Notes: generated by a model from the sequence alone, not told the origin. 64,000 nucleotides of DNA from Oscillospiraceae bacterium (GCA_009781515.1 WQXY01000002.1:1-64000); one strand, 5' to 3'. Positions 25,331 through 34,190 are shown, counted from the stretch's first letter. Numbers and translations: made by a program.

Positions 25331-27169
25331 ATGAAAGCAAAATTTAACTCAAGATTTAGTTTATTACTTGCACTTATAATGCTGCTTTGTGTTGCAGTAT
25401 TTGTCGTCGCATGTAACGACAACGGGGAAGAAGTCCCCACTCCGACGGTTGACCCCGGTGGCGTATCAGGAGCCGACCCGACACCAAGCACCACACCGCC
25501 GTCGCAGCCGACATACGGTGAGCATGACACACCGTTCGGGAAATATGGTGTGTTGCAAATAATAGACGGGCAGCTTTGTGACTCAAACGGCTTTCCCGTG
25601 CAGCTTCGCGGCATGAGCTCATTCGGACTGCAATGGGGTGCAGGCTCATGGGTGCTCACTGAGGACGCATTTGATGTGCTCGCAGACGATTGGGAATGTG
25701 ACATTATCCGTTTGGCTATGTATATAACCGAAGCAGGCTATCGCACTAATCCGAGTCTGATACTCTCGCATGTGGAGTTGGGCATTAAGCTTGCGACAGA
25801 ACGCGGAATGTATGTTATGGTCGACTGGCATATACTCACCCCCGGCGACCCGATGCACGAGGACTACTTGACAGCAGGGCTTGATGACCCTGATATGCCT
25901 GCCGAGTTTCTTGCGCTTCGCGACGCCAATCCGAACTGGACAGGCCCGCAGGTATTTTTTGCATACCTTGCTCAAAAATACGGCTCGCAGGGTAACATTC
26001 TGTGGGAAACGGCAAATGAACCAAACAGAATTGGAAACTACAACAACCGCTTTGAAACATGGACTACACGGCTCAAGCCGTATCATGAGAGTGTAATCGA
26101 AGCTATCAGGCAGTTTGATGAAAAAGGTATTATCATCTGCGGAACAGACAGCTGGAGTCAGCTTATAGACGCTCCGGTAAACGACCCGATTGACGACCCG
26201 CATGTGATGTATGCAATGCATTTTTATGCGGGAACACATGACACGGGCAATGACAACTGGATTAGAGGCATGGTAGATAACGCGCTTAGTCACGGCTTGG
26301 CTGTATTTTGCACAGAGTGGGGTACGAGCGAAGCAAGTGGCGACAAAGGACCGTACATTGATTATTCCATTCGTTGGATGGAATTTTTGGCAGATCGTAA
26401 AATCAGTTGGTGTGCATGGTCTTTGGCACAGAAAAATGAAGTATCATCAGCGTTTACAGCATCTGTGACATCAAATCCGCAAGGTGCATGGCCCGATGAT
26501 CAAGTTACGGACTCCGGCAGGTTCTACAGAGCTATGATAAAGGGCGACCCCGTTCCGATGTATCCGGGACCGCCCGAGCATAACGGCGATATAAGCAGGC
26601 GTCCTGTAGCGGACAAGGGTGAGTTTAGTCTCTTTACGTTTGAAGACGGAACACTTGAGGGCTGGTCACGTGACGATACCTCAAAAGTCCAAAATTCAGA
26701 CATAACAGTTGGTGTGGCTGAAAGTAATGCACTGATGTTCCCAATGACATTTGTACCCGGCGAGGATGCATGGGAGCAGGGTGCAAGGCTTGGCACAATG
26801 TTCTTTACAGACCAAGAGATGCCGCTGAGCAGAAGCAGAGATATTACAGCCTTTACAATGGAAATATTCCTTGATGTGGACGCTGCCACCGACGGTTATC
26901 TGCAGATAGCAGTTATTCCGGTACCTGACGGTGCGGGGTGGTGGTATGAAGCAGGGCGAGTTGATATCGACCCGATAAACGGAGGCGAGGTTATCACAAC
27001 TGCCGACGGCAGACAGCTTCGTAAGTATGTGATAGACCTGCCGTTTACCATACAGGATTATTCATCACCCGTTCGTGTCCGAAACATCATACTGGCACTT
27101 TTTAACTGGGGAGAAACGGACTATTCAGGAACCGTATACTATGATAATATAGGATTTAAGTTCAGTTAG
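25331..27169 (+). CDS. Glycoside hydrolase family 5 lipoprotein with C-terminal carbohydrate-binding-like module
   Basis: A 612-residue exported endoglucanase-like enzyme. The signal peptide ends in lipobox FVVAC (Cys28), followed by a Pro/Thr-rich linker to about residue 62. The GH5 barrel covers about 65-410: the acid/base is Glu230 in ETANEPN and the nucleophile Glu329 in FCTEWGTSE, with His297 in AMHFYAG. Residues about 435-612 form a beta-rich module (from LFTFEDGTLEGWSRD) resembling CBM17/28-type cellulose-binding modules. It should act on beta-glucans at the cell surface. AAAGGATGG precedes the ATG. It is a stand-alone gene; nrdG follows 30 bases after its annotated stop but with unrelated function. 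Confidence 0.9.
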   Translation: MKAKFNSRFSLLLALIMLLCVAVFVVACNDNGEEVPTPTVDPGGVSGADPTPSTTPPSQPTYGEHDTPFGKYGVLQIIDGQLCDSNGFPVQLRGMSSFGLQWGAGSWVLTEDAFDVLADDWECDIIRLAMYITEAGYRTNPSLILSHVELGIKLATERGMYVMVDWHILTPGDPMHEDYLTAGLDDPDMPAEFLALRDANPNWTGPQVFFAYLAQKYGSQGNILWETANEPNRIGNYNNRFETWTTRLKPYHESVIEAIRQFDEKGIIICGTDSWSQLIDAPVNDPIDDPHVMYAMHFYAGTHDTGNDNWIRGMVDNALSHGLAVFCTEWGTSEASGDKGPYIDYSIRWMEFLADRKISWCAWSLAQKNEVSSAFTASVTSNPQGAWPDDQVTDSGRFYRAMIKGDPVPMYPGPPEHNGDISRRPVADKGEFSLFTFEDGTLEGWSRDDTSKVQNSDITVGVAESNALMFPMTFVPGEDAWEQGARLGTMFFTDQEMPLSRSRDITAFTMEIFLDVDAATDGYLQIAVIPVPDGAGWWYEAGRVDIDPINGGEVITTADGRQLRKYVIDLPFTIQDYSSPVRVRNIILALFNWGETDYSGTVYYDNIGFKFS

Positions 27170-27199
27170 TAAATTATAAGCAAGAGTATGGAGCAGGAA

Positions 27200-27895
27200 A
27201 TGAATTTAGCAGGATTACAAAAGTTAACACTCCTTGATTATCCTGATAAGACAGCCTGCTCTATATTTATTGCCGGATGTAATTTCCTGTGCCCCTATTG
27301 CCATAACCCGAGATTTATCGCGGAAACCCACGAAGACGTTGTGCCTATTGGCGAAGACGTGTTTTTTGCGTTTTTGCAATCCAGACAGGGGTTAATTGAC
27401 GGGGTGTGTATCAGCGGCGGTGAGCCTTTAATGTTTGATGAGATTTTTGCCTTTGCCGCGAAAATCAAAGAGTTGGGATTTTTGGTAAAGATTGATACAA
27501 ACGGCGGTTATCCGGGCAGACTAAAAAAGCTTGTTGCGTCGGGCAGTGTTGATTATGTTGCAATGGACATAAAAAACACTTTGGAAAAGTATCCCGAAAC
27601 AATCGGTATGCCGGATTATGACACGGCTGCGGTTAAAGAGAGCGTAGAATACCTGCTCTCCGATGTTGTTTCATATGAGTTTAGAACAACTGTTTTGTGC
27701 GGGTTTCATACGAAAGACGACCTGTGCGAGATAGCCCGTATGATAAAAGAGGCGGGCAAATATTACCTGCAGGGTTTTGACGGCTCAAAGGAAACACTGT
27801 GTGACAATCTGACGGCTTACAGTGAAGCGGAGCTGCGAGAGCTTTGCACGTGCGTCAGAGAAATACTCCCATGCACGGAGTTACGGGGTATGTAG
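27200..27895 (+). CDS. nrdG: Anaerobic ribonucleotide reductase activating protein (radical SAM)
   Basis: A 231-residue radical-SAM enzyme. The cluster-binding motif CNFLCPYC (C-x3-C-x2-C) is near residues 26-33 and the SAM-binding GGE is in CISGGEPL. It would generate the glycyl radical on NrdD, whose gene follows. It resembles the PflA-like NrdG variants with short C-terminus. ATG 27200 is preferred since GGAG stands six bases upstream; ATG 27188 is also in frame. A palindromic repeat and the NrdR-type operator separate it from nrdD, so the reductase has its own promoter. Confidence 0.85.
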   Translation: MNLAGLQKLTLLDYPDKTACSIFIAGCNFLCPYCHNPRFIAETHEDVVPIGEDVFFAFLQSRQGLIDGVCISGGEPLMFDEIFAFAAKIKELGFLVKIDTNGGYPGRLKKLVASGSVDYVAMDIKNTLEKYPETIGMPDYDTAAVKESVEYLLSDVVSYEFRTTVLCGFHTKDDLCEIARMIKEAGKYYLQGFDGSKETLCDNLTAYSEAELRELCTCVREILPCTELRGM

Positions 27896-27902
27896 ATATA
27901 GT

Positions 27903-28019
27903 GTCATCGCGAGCGCAATGTCTCGTTTGCGAGACATACGCGTGGCGATCCGGAAACTGCATTTGCATAGAGTTGATGGTCTGGATTGCCACGTCGCACT
28001 TTGTGCTCCTCGCAATGAC
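27903..28019 (+). repeat. Long palindromic intergenic repeat
   Basis: The ends GTCATCGCGAG (27903-27913) and CTCGCAATGAC (28009-28019) are inverted copies with one mismatch. Inside, GCGTGGCGATCCGG and CTGGATTGCCACGTCGC pair, and TGTCTCG/CGAGACA forms a small hairpin. The sequence style (GGATTGCCACGTCGC, CTCGCAATGACG) is that of dispersed palindromic repeats seen in many bacterial genomes. No coding potential. Confidence 0.7.
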
Positions 28020-28045
28020 GGCTATTGGTAGTTATTGCGGCATAT

Positions 28046-28093
28046 TTAGCATATATTGTAGTTATTATATAAAATAATTACAATATATTGTAT
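28046..28093 (+). promoter_or_regulatory. Paired NrdR-type operator
   Basis: A near-consensus NrdR box occupies 28078-28093 (core CAATATATTG) and a second, half-conserved box lies at 28046-28061 (core ATATATTG). Their centres are 32 bases apart, about three helical turns, which is the usual spacing of NrdR boxes. They sit just upstream of the -35 box of nrdD, so the dATP/ATP-sensing repressor NrdR probably controls this gene. NrdR itself is not in the window. Confidence 0.7.
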
Positions 28094-28100
28094 TTTATGC

Positions 28101-28129
28101 TTGACATGGTACACATCAAGTGCTACTAT
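28101..28129 (+). promoter_or_regulatory. Sigma-A promoter of nrdD
   Basis: A perfect TTGACA (28101-28106) and TACTAT (28124-28129) with 17-base spacing, 45 bases before the nrdD start. Confidence 0.75.
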
Positions 28130-28174
28130 GATTGAGCGGTAGACAGATTATCAAATAAATAAGGGGCTATAAGC

Positions 28175-30559
28175 ATGTACAGAGTTAAAAAACGTGATGG
28201 CACGACCGTTGATTTTGATCTTGGGAAAATAACTGAAGCGATAACAAAAGCTTTTGAATCACAAAACAGGCGGTATCACTCTGACACTATAGACCTTTTA
28301 GCGGTTATGGTAACTGCGGATTTCGAACCGAAAATTGTCGATGACGCAATCTCGGTTGAAGAAATCCAAGACAGTGTTGAAGCTGTTCTTATTAAAGGCG
28401 GCTACACAGATGTAGCAAAGGCATACATCATTTACCGCGAAAAACACGCAAAAATAAGAAATATGAAATCCACCATTTTGGATTTCAAAGACACCGTGGA
28501 CAGCTACGTCAATGTTACGGACTGGCGTGTTAAGGAAAATTCCACGGTTACTTATTCTGTCGGCGGCCTTATCTTAAATAACTCCGGCGCTATCACCGCA
28601 AACTACTGGCTGAGCGAAATATATGACAAGGACATTGCCGATGCTCACAGAAGTGCAGACATTCACCTGCACGACCTTTCCATGCTCACAGGCTATTGTG
28701 CGGGCTGGAGTCTCAAGCAGCTTATACAAGAGGGTCTCGGCGGTATTCCCGGCAAAATCACATCTTCGCCCGCAAGGCATCTTCCGAGCCTTTGTAACCA
28801 AATGGTCAACTTCCTCGGTATCATGCAAAACGAATGGGCGGGTGCACAGGCATTTTCATCATTTGACACCTACCTTGCACCGTTTGTCAAAGCGGGCAAC
28901 ATGGCATATGACCAAGTTAAAAAATGCGTTGAAAGCTTTGTTTTTGGCGTTAATACACCATCCCGTTGGGGTACGCAAGCACCATTTACCAACATCACAC
29001 TTGACTGGGTTGTTCCAAACGACCTTGCCGAGCTTCCCGCTATTGTCGGCGGCAAAGAGATGGACTTCAAATATAAAGACTGCAAAGCCGAAATGGACAT
29101 GGTCAATAAAGCGTTTATCGAAATTATGCTCGATGGTGATGCAAACGGACGAGGCTTCCAATACCCGATACCCACATACTCAATCACCAAGGACTTTGAC
29201 TGGAGTGAAACAGAAAACAGCCGTCTGCTCTTTGAAATGACCGCAAAATACGGCACACCGTATTTTTCAAACTACATTAACAGCGACATGGAACCAAGCG
29301 ACGTACGCAGCATGTGCTGCCGCCTGCGCCTCGATTTGAGAGAACTGCGTAAAAAGTCCGGTGGTCTCTTTGGCAGCGGTGAGAGCACCGGCTCAATCGG
29401 GGTTGTCACAATAAACATGCCACGCATCGCATACAAATCACGCAGCGAAGCGGAGTTTTATGTCAGACTCGACAAAATGATGGACATTGCCGCACGTTCA
29501 CTCGAAACCAAACGTGCAATTATAACCAAACTCTTGGAAGAGGGTTTATATCCGTACACCAAACGTTATCTCGGCAATTTTGACAATCACTTTTCAACAA
29601 TCGGTCTGCTCGGCATGAACGAAGCAACCTTAAACGCAAAATGGATTAAGGCCGACCTCACCGATGCCAAGGCTCAGAAATTTGCGCAAGATGTGCTCAA
29701 CCACATGAGAGACCGCCTTTCAGACTATCAAGAAAAATACGGCGACCTCTACAACTTGGAAGCAACCCCCGCAGAAAGCACGGCATTTCGCCTTGCAAAG
29801 CACGATGCCGGACGTTGGCCCGACATCATCACGGCAGCAAAAAACCCCGGCGAAACCCCGTACTACACCAACTCCTCACATCTTCCCGTCGGCCATACGG
29901 ACGACATTTTCGAAGCCCTTACAGTTCAAGACACTCTGCAGACACTATACACATCGGGAACGGTTTTCCATGCATTTCTCGGCGAAAAGCTTCCCTCATG
30001 GAAAGCAACCGCAGCACTTATCCGCAAGATTGCAGAAAACTACAAGCTTCCGTACTACACCATGTCGCCGACATATTCGGTGTGCATAGCCCACGGATAC
30101 CTTGTCGGTGAGCAGTATGCATGTCCCGAGTGCGGCGAGCAAACCGAAGTATACAGCAGAATTACAGGCTATTACCGTCCTGTATCAAACTGGAACGAGG
30201 GTAAAACACAAGAGTTCAAAGAGCGTAAGCTCTACAACATAAACGGCACTGCAACAAAAGAGTCCAAAAAGCAAGCGGGAGCGGCGAGCCCCACATCAAA
30301 AGAAGTGCCCGAAACACAGGAAATGAACTACAGCAAGATTATGCTTGTCACAACAAAAAAGTGCCCGAACTGTGACACTGCAAAAAACTTTATGAACGAC
30401 GCCAAAATCAGCTATGATGTTGTCGAAGCCGAAGCAAACCCCGAGCTTGTTTCACAATACTCAGTCAGAAGTGCACCGACCCTCGTCGTCGTTAATGGCA
30501 CAGGCTTTGAAACAATTACAAACATCTCAAATATCCGTGCTTTTGTAGACGCACACTGA
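28175..30559 (+). CDS. nrdD: Anaerobic ribonucleoside-triphosphate reductase with fused redoxin domain
   Basis: A 794-residue class III ribonucleotide reductase that makes dNTPs from NTPs without oxygen. Residues 1-90 are an ATP-cone (VKKRDGTTVDFDLGKITEAI) for allosteric control. The barrel contains NEWAGAQAFSSFDTYLAPF and the likely thiyl cysteine region MCCRLRLDLREL. Zinc ligands are in CIAHGYL and CPECG. The glycyl radical is Gly665 in RITGYYRPV. After a Ser/Lys-rich linker (about 690-715), residues 716-794 form a glutaredoxin/NrdH-like domain with CPNC at 730-733 and the cis-proline in SAPTLVV. This suggests a built-in electron donor in place of formate or a separate NrdH. Confidence 0.93.
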   Translation: MYRVKKRDGTTVDFDLGKITEAITKAFESQNRRYHSDTIDLLAVMVTADFEPKIVDDAISVEEIQDSVEAVLIKGGYTDVAKAYIIYREKHAKIRNMKSTILDFKDTVDSYVNVTDWRVKENSTVTYSVGGLILNNSGAITANYWLSEIYDKDIADAHRSADIHLHDLSMLTGYCAGWSLKQLIQEGLGGIPGKITSSPARHLPSLCNQMVNFLGIMQNEWAGAQAFSSFDTYLAPFVKAGNMAYDQVKKCVESFVFGVNTPSRWGTQAPFTNITLDWVVPNDLAELPAIVGGKEMDFKYKDCKAEMDMVNKAFIEIMLDGDANGRGFQYPIPTYSITKDFDWSETENSRLLFEMTAKYGTPYFSNYINSDMEPSDVRSMCCRLRLDLRELRKKSGGLFGSGESTGSIGVVTINMPRIAYKSRSEAEFYVRLDKMMDIAARSLETKRAIITKLLEEGLYPYTKRYLGNFDNHFSTIGLLGMNEATLNAKWIKADLTDAKAQKFAQDVLNHMRDRLSDYQEKYGDLYNLEATPAESTAFRLAKHDAGRWPDIITAAKNPGETPYYTNSSHLPVGHTDDIFEALTVQDTLQTLYTSGTVFHAFLGEKLPSWKATAALIRKIAENYKLPYYTMSPTYSVCIAHGYLVGEQYACPECGEQTEVYSRITGYYRPVSNWNEGKTQEFKERKLYNINGTATKESKKQAGAASPTSKEVPETQEMNYSKIMLVTTKKCPNCDTAKNFMNDAKISYDVVEAEANPELVSQYSVRSAPTLVVVNGTGFETITNISNIRAFVDAH

Positions 30560-30574
30560 GTTGATATATTAAAC

Positions 30575-31345
30575 TTACACATAGCTGCAAACATCTACAC
30601 TGTTTGCAGCTTTTTCGGCATTTATCCCTGCAAACCGTGCTTTGAGCCGTGTCACCATGTCATCACAGAAAATATTTTCAGTGTGAAAATGCCCCGCTTC
30701 GATAAGTGTTAAACCATGGTCTTTTGCGAAAAGCAGCTTGCTGTATTTAACCTCGCCGCAGATAAAAGCGTCGCACCCTGCATCAAGAGCCATGTCCACA
30801 GTTTCTGCCGCACTGCCCGAGCTTACGCCGATTTTTTTTATCGGCTTATCGGCGTCGACATAACGGATAACTGTAGAGTTAAATGCAGCCTTGCATTTTT
30901 CGGCCAATTCTTTTGCGCTCATAGGCTCGTCGATTTGGATAATTCTGCCAAAGCCTGTGTTTTCACCGCCAATGGGTATAATCGGCGTATTGCTTTTTGG
31001 AAAATTAAGCGCGCAGAGCATCAAGTCGGACACACCGTCCGAGGCGATATCAATATTTGTGTGAACGGCAATAAGGTTTATATTGGAGCTGACCAAAGCG
31101 TGGAGCGGGTCGCTTTTTTTGATTGTTGATACGGGGCTGTACATTAGGGGGTGATGCGATATTATCAAATCAACGCCTTTTTTGTTAGCCTCGAAAACCA
31201 CATCATTTGTTACATCAAGGCAAACAAGAACCTTATTAACCTGCGCATTTTTGTCACCGACAATTATTCCGCAGTTATCACTGCCCGCCTGATACTTAAA
31301 CGGCGCAATTTCATCAATGAACTTATAAATATCGTTTACTGTCAT
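30575..31345 (-). CDS. Nif3-like dinuclear metal-centre protein
   Basis: A 256-residue YqfO/Nif3 family protein. Metal ligands are visible in order: DNCGIIVG near the N-terminus, ISHHPLMY, AVHTNID and, close to the end, AGHFHTEN. It lacks the insertion domain found in longer YqfO proteins. The biochemical role of the family is unsettled; the older name GTP cyclohydrolase type 2 is not well supported. The start at 31345 follows GGGGAGG. It overlaps the upstream FecE-type gene by 23 bases, so it is translated from the same mRNA as the metal-chelate importer. Confidence 0.9.
   Translation of the reverse strand: MTVNDIYKFIDEIAPFKYQAGSDNCGIIVGDKNAQVNKVLVCLDVTNDVVFEANKKGVDLIISHHPLMYSPVSTIKKSDPLHALVSSNINLIAVHTNIDIASDGVSDLMLCALNFPKSNTPIIPIGGENTGFGRIIQIDEPMSAKELAEKCKAAFNSTVIRYVDADKPIKKIGVSSGSAAETVDMALDAGCDAFICGEVKYSKLLFAKDHGLTLIEAGHFHTENIFCDDMVTRLKARFAGINAEKAANSVDVCSYV
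30583..30615 (+). terminator. nrdD terminator
   Basis: AGCTGCAAACA (30583-30593) and TGTTTGCAGCT (30601-30611) pair perfectly and are followed by T. The hairpin lies within the 3' end of the convergent nif3 coding sequence. Confidence 0.75.
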
Positions 31346-32084
31346 AATAGAATTCCTCCCCATATATTCCGCCAAGGCAACTTACAATATCATCATTGCT
31401 TGCCCCCGTCAAGGAAAGTGTCGACATCACCTTACCCTTATCAAGCAAAACAAGCTTGTCGCAATATTTAAGCGCGAGGTTCGGGTCATGCAAGGTTATT
31501 ATACAGGCTTTATTTTCTGCGTGCACCAAGTCGCGGATTTTTGACAGTGACATGTGTTTGTTCGGAAAGTCGAGCGAACTGTCGGGTTCGTCGAGCAGCA
31601 TAACAGGGGTGTTTTGCAAGAGTGTGCGAGCGAGTATCACAAGCTGCTTTTGCCCCTCGCTCAGATGTGAAAAATCCTCATAGGCAAGGTGGGGGATTTC
31701 GAGCTTTTCAAGAGCCTGCATAGCTTCGCTCTTGTGCTTTTGTGTAGGTGTGTCAAACAAACCGAGTCTTGTGTTAAGACCCATAAGCACGGCGTCAATA
31801 ACCGTTATGCCAATCAGCTTGCTGTGCCGCTGAGGTATGTATGAGACGTAGCGCGCGCGTTCTTTTTCATTTATCAGTGTTAAATCGACATCATCGCAGA
31901 GGATACGACCGCCCGTGAGAGAAACAAGTCTGCAAAGACCTTTGAGCAGTGTTGTTTTGCCCGAACCGTTTAGCCCAAGCAAGGCGCAAAGTGAGGCGCT
32001 GCCTACATCAAAGCTGACATCACTGATGATAGTTTTAGCTCCATATCTAATTGAAATGTTACTAATGCTTAATTGATTATTCAT
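31323..32084 (-). CDS. Iron-chelate/cobalamin-type ABC transporter ATPase (FecE/BtuD-like)
   Basis: A 253-residue ATPase with Walker A GLNGSGKTT, Q-loop YIPQRHS, signature LSEGQKQL (the usual GG is EG), Walker B VMLLDEPDSSLD and switch His in TLHDPN. It lies six bases after the FecCD-type permease gene and would energise it. Confidence 0.9.
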   Translation of the reverse strand: MNNQLSISNISIRYGAKTIISDVSFDVGSASLCALLGLNGSGKTTLLKGLCRLVSLTGGRILCDDVDLTLINEKERARYVSYIPQRHSKLIGITVIDAVLMGLNTRLGLFDTPTQKHKSEAMQALEKLEIPHLAYEDFSHLSEGQKQLVILARTLLQNTPVMLLDEPDSSLDFPNKHMSLSKIRDLVHAENKACIITLHDPNLALKYCDKLVLLDKGKVMSTLSLTGASNDDIVSCLGGIYGEEFYYDSKRYL

Positions 32085-32090
32085 AAGTTT

Positions 32091-33104
32091 TTACACTTTG
32101 CCCTCCTTTCTTCGCCACATGAAGAAAAGTAAGACAGGCACACCAATAAGTGTGGTCGGTATGCTTATCGGTATTTCAAAAGCACTAACAGAGCGTATGA
32201 GGCTGTCTGATATGAGCAAGATTAGCGCACCCGTAAGAGATGAAAGTAAGCACCATGTAAAGCTGATACGTTTTATGGCAAGCCTTGCGGCGTGGGGAGC
32301 AATGAGCCCCGCAAAGGCAATCAGTCCCGTTTGGCTGATGATAGATGAAACCACAAGTGCTGCTAATCCAAGCACAATCATTCGGGTAAGTCCGAGGCGT
32401 ACACCGAGAGTCTTAATCTCGTCATCCTCAAGTACAAGGAGCATAATTTGTCGTCGCATGAGAATAAGCCCTGCAAATCCGAGTATAAAAAACGGAAGCA
32501 TTGTAAGAAGCTTGGCTGCAGTCATGTTGCCGAGACTGCCCATTGCCCAGTATTCGATTGACGCAAGCTCTCTTTCGGGGTCGGCGAAATATTTGAGCGT
32601 CATAATGAGTGCATCGGAAACAGCTTTCATGATGATGCCTGCGAGAATAAAAGTCACCGTGCTTTGGTTTCTGCTCAGCCGCGCGATAAAAATAACAAGA
32701 AAGAGAACAGACATTCCACCGACAAATGATATGGTTGTCATAAGAGCGGCGCTTTGTCCGAGCAGCACAATGGCAATAGCCGCCCCGAGGTTTGCACCTG
32801 ATGATACTCCGACGATGTCGGGAGCGGCGAGCGGGTTTTTGAACACAAGTTGAAAGACGCTACCTGCCATTCCGAGCCCAAGCCCTGCAAGCAGCGCCAT
32901 TGCAGTGCGGGGCAGACGCAGGTTGAAAAATACCGAGCTGCTCAGCGGGTCGGTGCTTTGTCCTGTCAGGATTGCGGTGATGTCAGCGATTGAAAGGGGA
33001 TATCTGCCGAGCGTCAGGCTGACAAAAAATGCGACTATCACAAGCAAGCCTGTAATTACAAGCCACCGTCTTTGCTTTTTATATGTTGAGCATGTTTTAT
33101 CCAT
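32091..33104 (-). CDS. Iron-chelate/cobalamin-type ABC permease (FecCD family)
   Basis: A 337-residue permease with about ten helices. Family motifs are LRLPRTAMALLAGLGLGMAG, NPLAAPDIVGVSSGANLGA and GLIAFAGLIAPHAAR. FecCD permeases work as homodimers with two ATPases and a binding protein that delivers siderophore, heme or cobamide. No binding-protein gene is adjacent; the upstream DNA is a repeat followed by a divergent transporter, so that component must be encoded elsewhere or be lost. Confidence 0.92.
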   Translation of the reverse strand: MDKTCSTYKKQRRWLVITGLLVIVAFFVSLTLGRYPLSIADITAILTGQSTDPLSSSVFFNLRLPRTAMALLAGLGLGMAGSVFQLVFKNPLAAPDIVGVSSGANLGAAIAIVLLGQSAALMTTISFVGGMSVLFLVIFIARLSRNQSTVTFILAGIIMKAVSDALIMTLKYFADPERELASIEYWAMGSLGNMTAAKLLTMLPFFILGFAGLILMRRQIMLLVLEDDEIKTLGVRLGLTRMIVLGLAALVVSSIISQTGLIAFAGLIAPHAARLAIKRISFTWCLLSSLTGALILLISDSLIRSVSAFEIPISIPTTLIGVPVLLFFMWRRKEGKV

Positions 33105-33123
33105 GCCTTAATTTAACATCTTT

Positions 33124-33191
33124 GCCCTCTTTAGTAAAGAGGGTGGCTCCGCAGAGCAACCCCGCCCAAAGAGGCGGGGTGGGTGATTTGT
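33124..33191 (-). repeat. Dispersed palindromic repeat, copy 2
   Basis: An inverted copy of the repeat at 25202-25248: the 24-base arm lies at 33124-33147 and the 11-base arm at 33181-33191, separated by a different, longer GC-rich middle (ACCCCGCC ... GGCGGGGT, itself a hairpin). It sits between the divergent FecCD and EamA genes. Confidence 0.7.
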
Positions 33192-33249
33192 AATAGTATC
33201 GGCAGCTATGATATAATGATTGCCATGATTTCAAGGCAGGTGTTTTAGT

Positions 33250-34128
33250 GTGGAAATGTGGATAATTTACGCCATGTTAGGTACATTATTTGGCGGCATA
33301 AACGCAGTGCTGGCAAAAGTCGGAGTTAAAGAAGTCAATTCACATTTGGCAACGGCTTTGCGCACCGTTGTTATTGTTATATTTTCATGGGTAATAGTAT
33401 TTGCATTCGGTAGTCACACAGGAATAGCTGATATCAGCGGTCACACATGGATATTTTTGGTTGCTTCAGGGCTTGCAACGGGAGCGTCTTGGCTATGTTA
33501 TTTATATGCCTTAAAATACGGGACAGTGTCCAATGTAACTCCGCTGAAAAAAAGCAGCACAGTGCTTACAATTATTTTAGCTTTCTTAATATTGCAAGAG
33601 CCTTTCGGGTTGCCGCAAATAGCAGGTATGTTGTTTATTATAGCAGGAACAATCTTTATGCTAAAGAAAAAAGACGGCTCTCTGAGTAAAGGCGAAGGTG
33701 GAGCAAATTGGCTGCTGTTTGGACTCATGGCTGCATTTTTTGCCAGTATGCGTACAATATTCGGTTCAATTGGAATTGCTGATGTTGATGCTAATTTGGG
33801 AAATGCAATACGGGTTGTAGTGGTGCTACTCGCCAGTTGGGGAATTGTATTTTTAACCGGAAATCAAAAAGGAATTACAAATATAAGTAAAAAAGGATTG
33901 CTGTTTCTAACGCTGTCGGGACTCGCAACGGGTGGTAACTGGCTGTTTTTTTTCCGGGCATTGCAAACAGGTCCTGTAAGCGTCATAGTTCCGATTGATA
34001 AGTTAAGTGTTATATTCAACATAATCTTCGCTTGGGTATTTCTTAGGGAAAAGCAGTCAATAAAACGGATTGTAGGGCTTGCTTGTTTAATAATCGGAAC
34101 ACTTATTCTGGTCATGCTTAGTACATAG
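33250..34128 (+). CDS. EamA (DMT superfamily) transporter
   Basis: A 292-residue protein with ten predicted helices in two EamA repeats (about 5-135 and 155-290); each has the glycine-rich start (MLGTLFGGINAVLAK and LMAAFFASMRTIFG). Such proteins export amino acids or metabolites, but the substrate is unknown. GTG 33250 is preceded by GGCAGGTG; ATG 33256 is an alternative. It is a single gene. Confidence 0.88.
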   Translation: MEMWIIYAMLGTLFGGINAVLAKVGVKEVNSHLATALRTVVIVIFSWVIVFAFGSHTGIADISGHTWIFLVASGLATGASWLCYLYALKYGTVSNVTPLKKSSTVLTIILAFLILQEPFGLPQIAGMLFIIAGTIFMLKKKDGSLSKGEGGANWLLFGLMAAFFASMRTIFGSIGIADVDANLGNAIRVVVVLLASWGIVFLTGNQKGITNISKKGLLFLTLSGLATGGNWLFFFRALQTGPVSVIVPIDKLSVIFNIIFAWVFLREKQSIKRIVGLACLIIGTLILVMLST

Positions 34129-34190
34129 ATAATCCGTTGTGTTTATTAGTACCCTTGGTTGAAAACAATAACTGACATTCTCAGATAGTG

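Noticed and set aside
25646-26293. A 215-codon open frame on the minus strand
   Set aside because: Opposite the GH5 barrel, which carries all catalytic residues on the plus strand.
25202-33191. Repeat copies considered as a CRISPR or mobile element pair
   Set aside because: Only two inverted copies 8 kb apart, no spacers in series, no cas or transposase gene.
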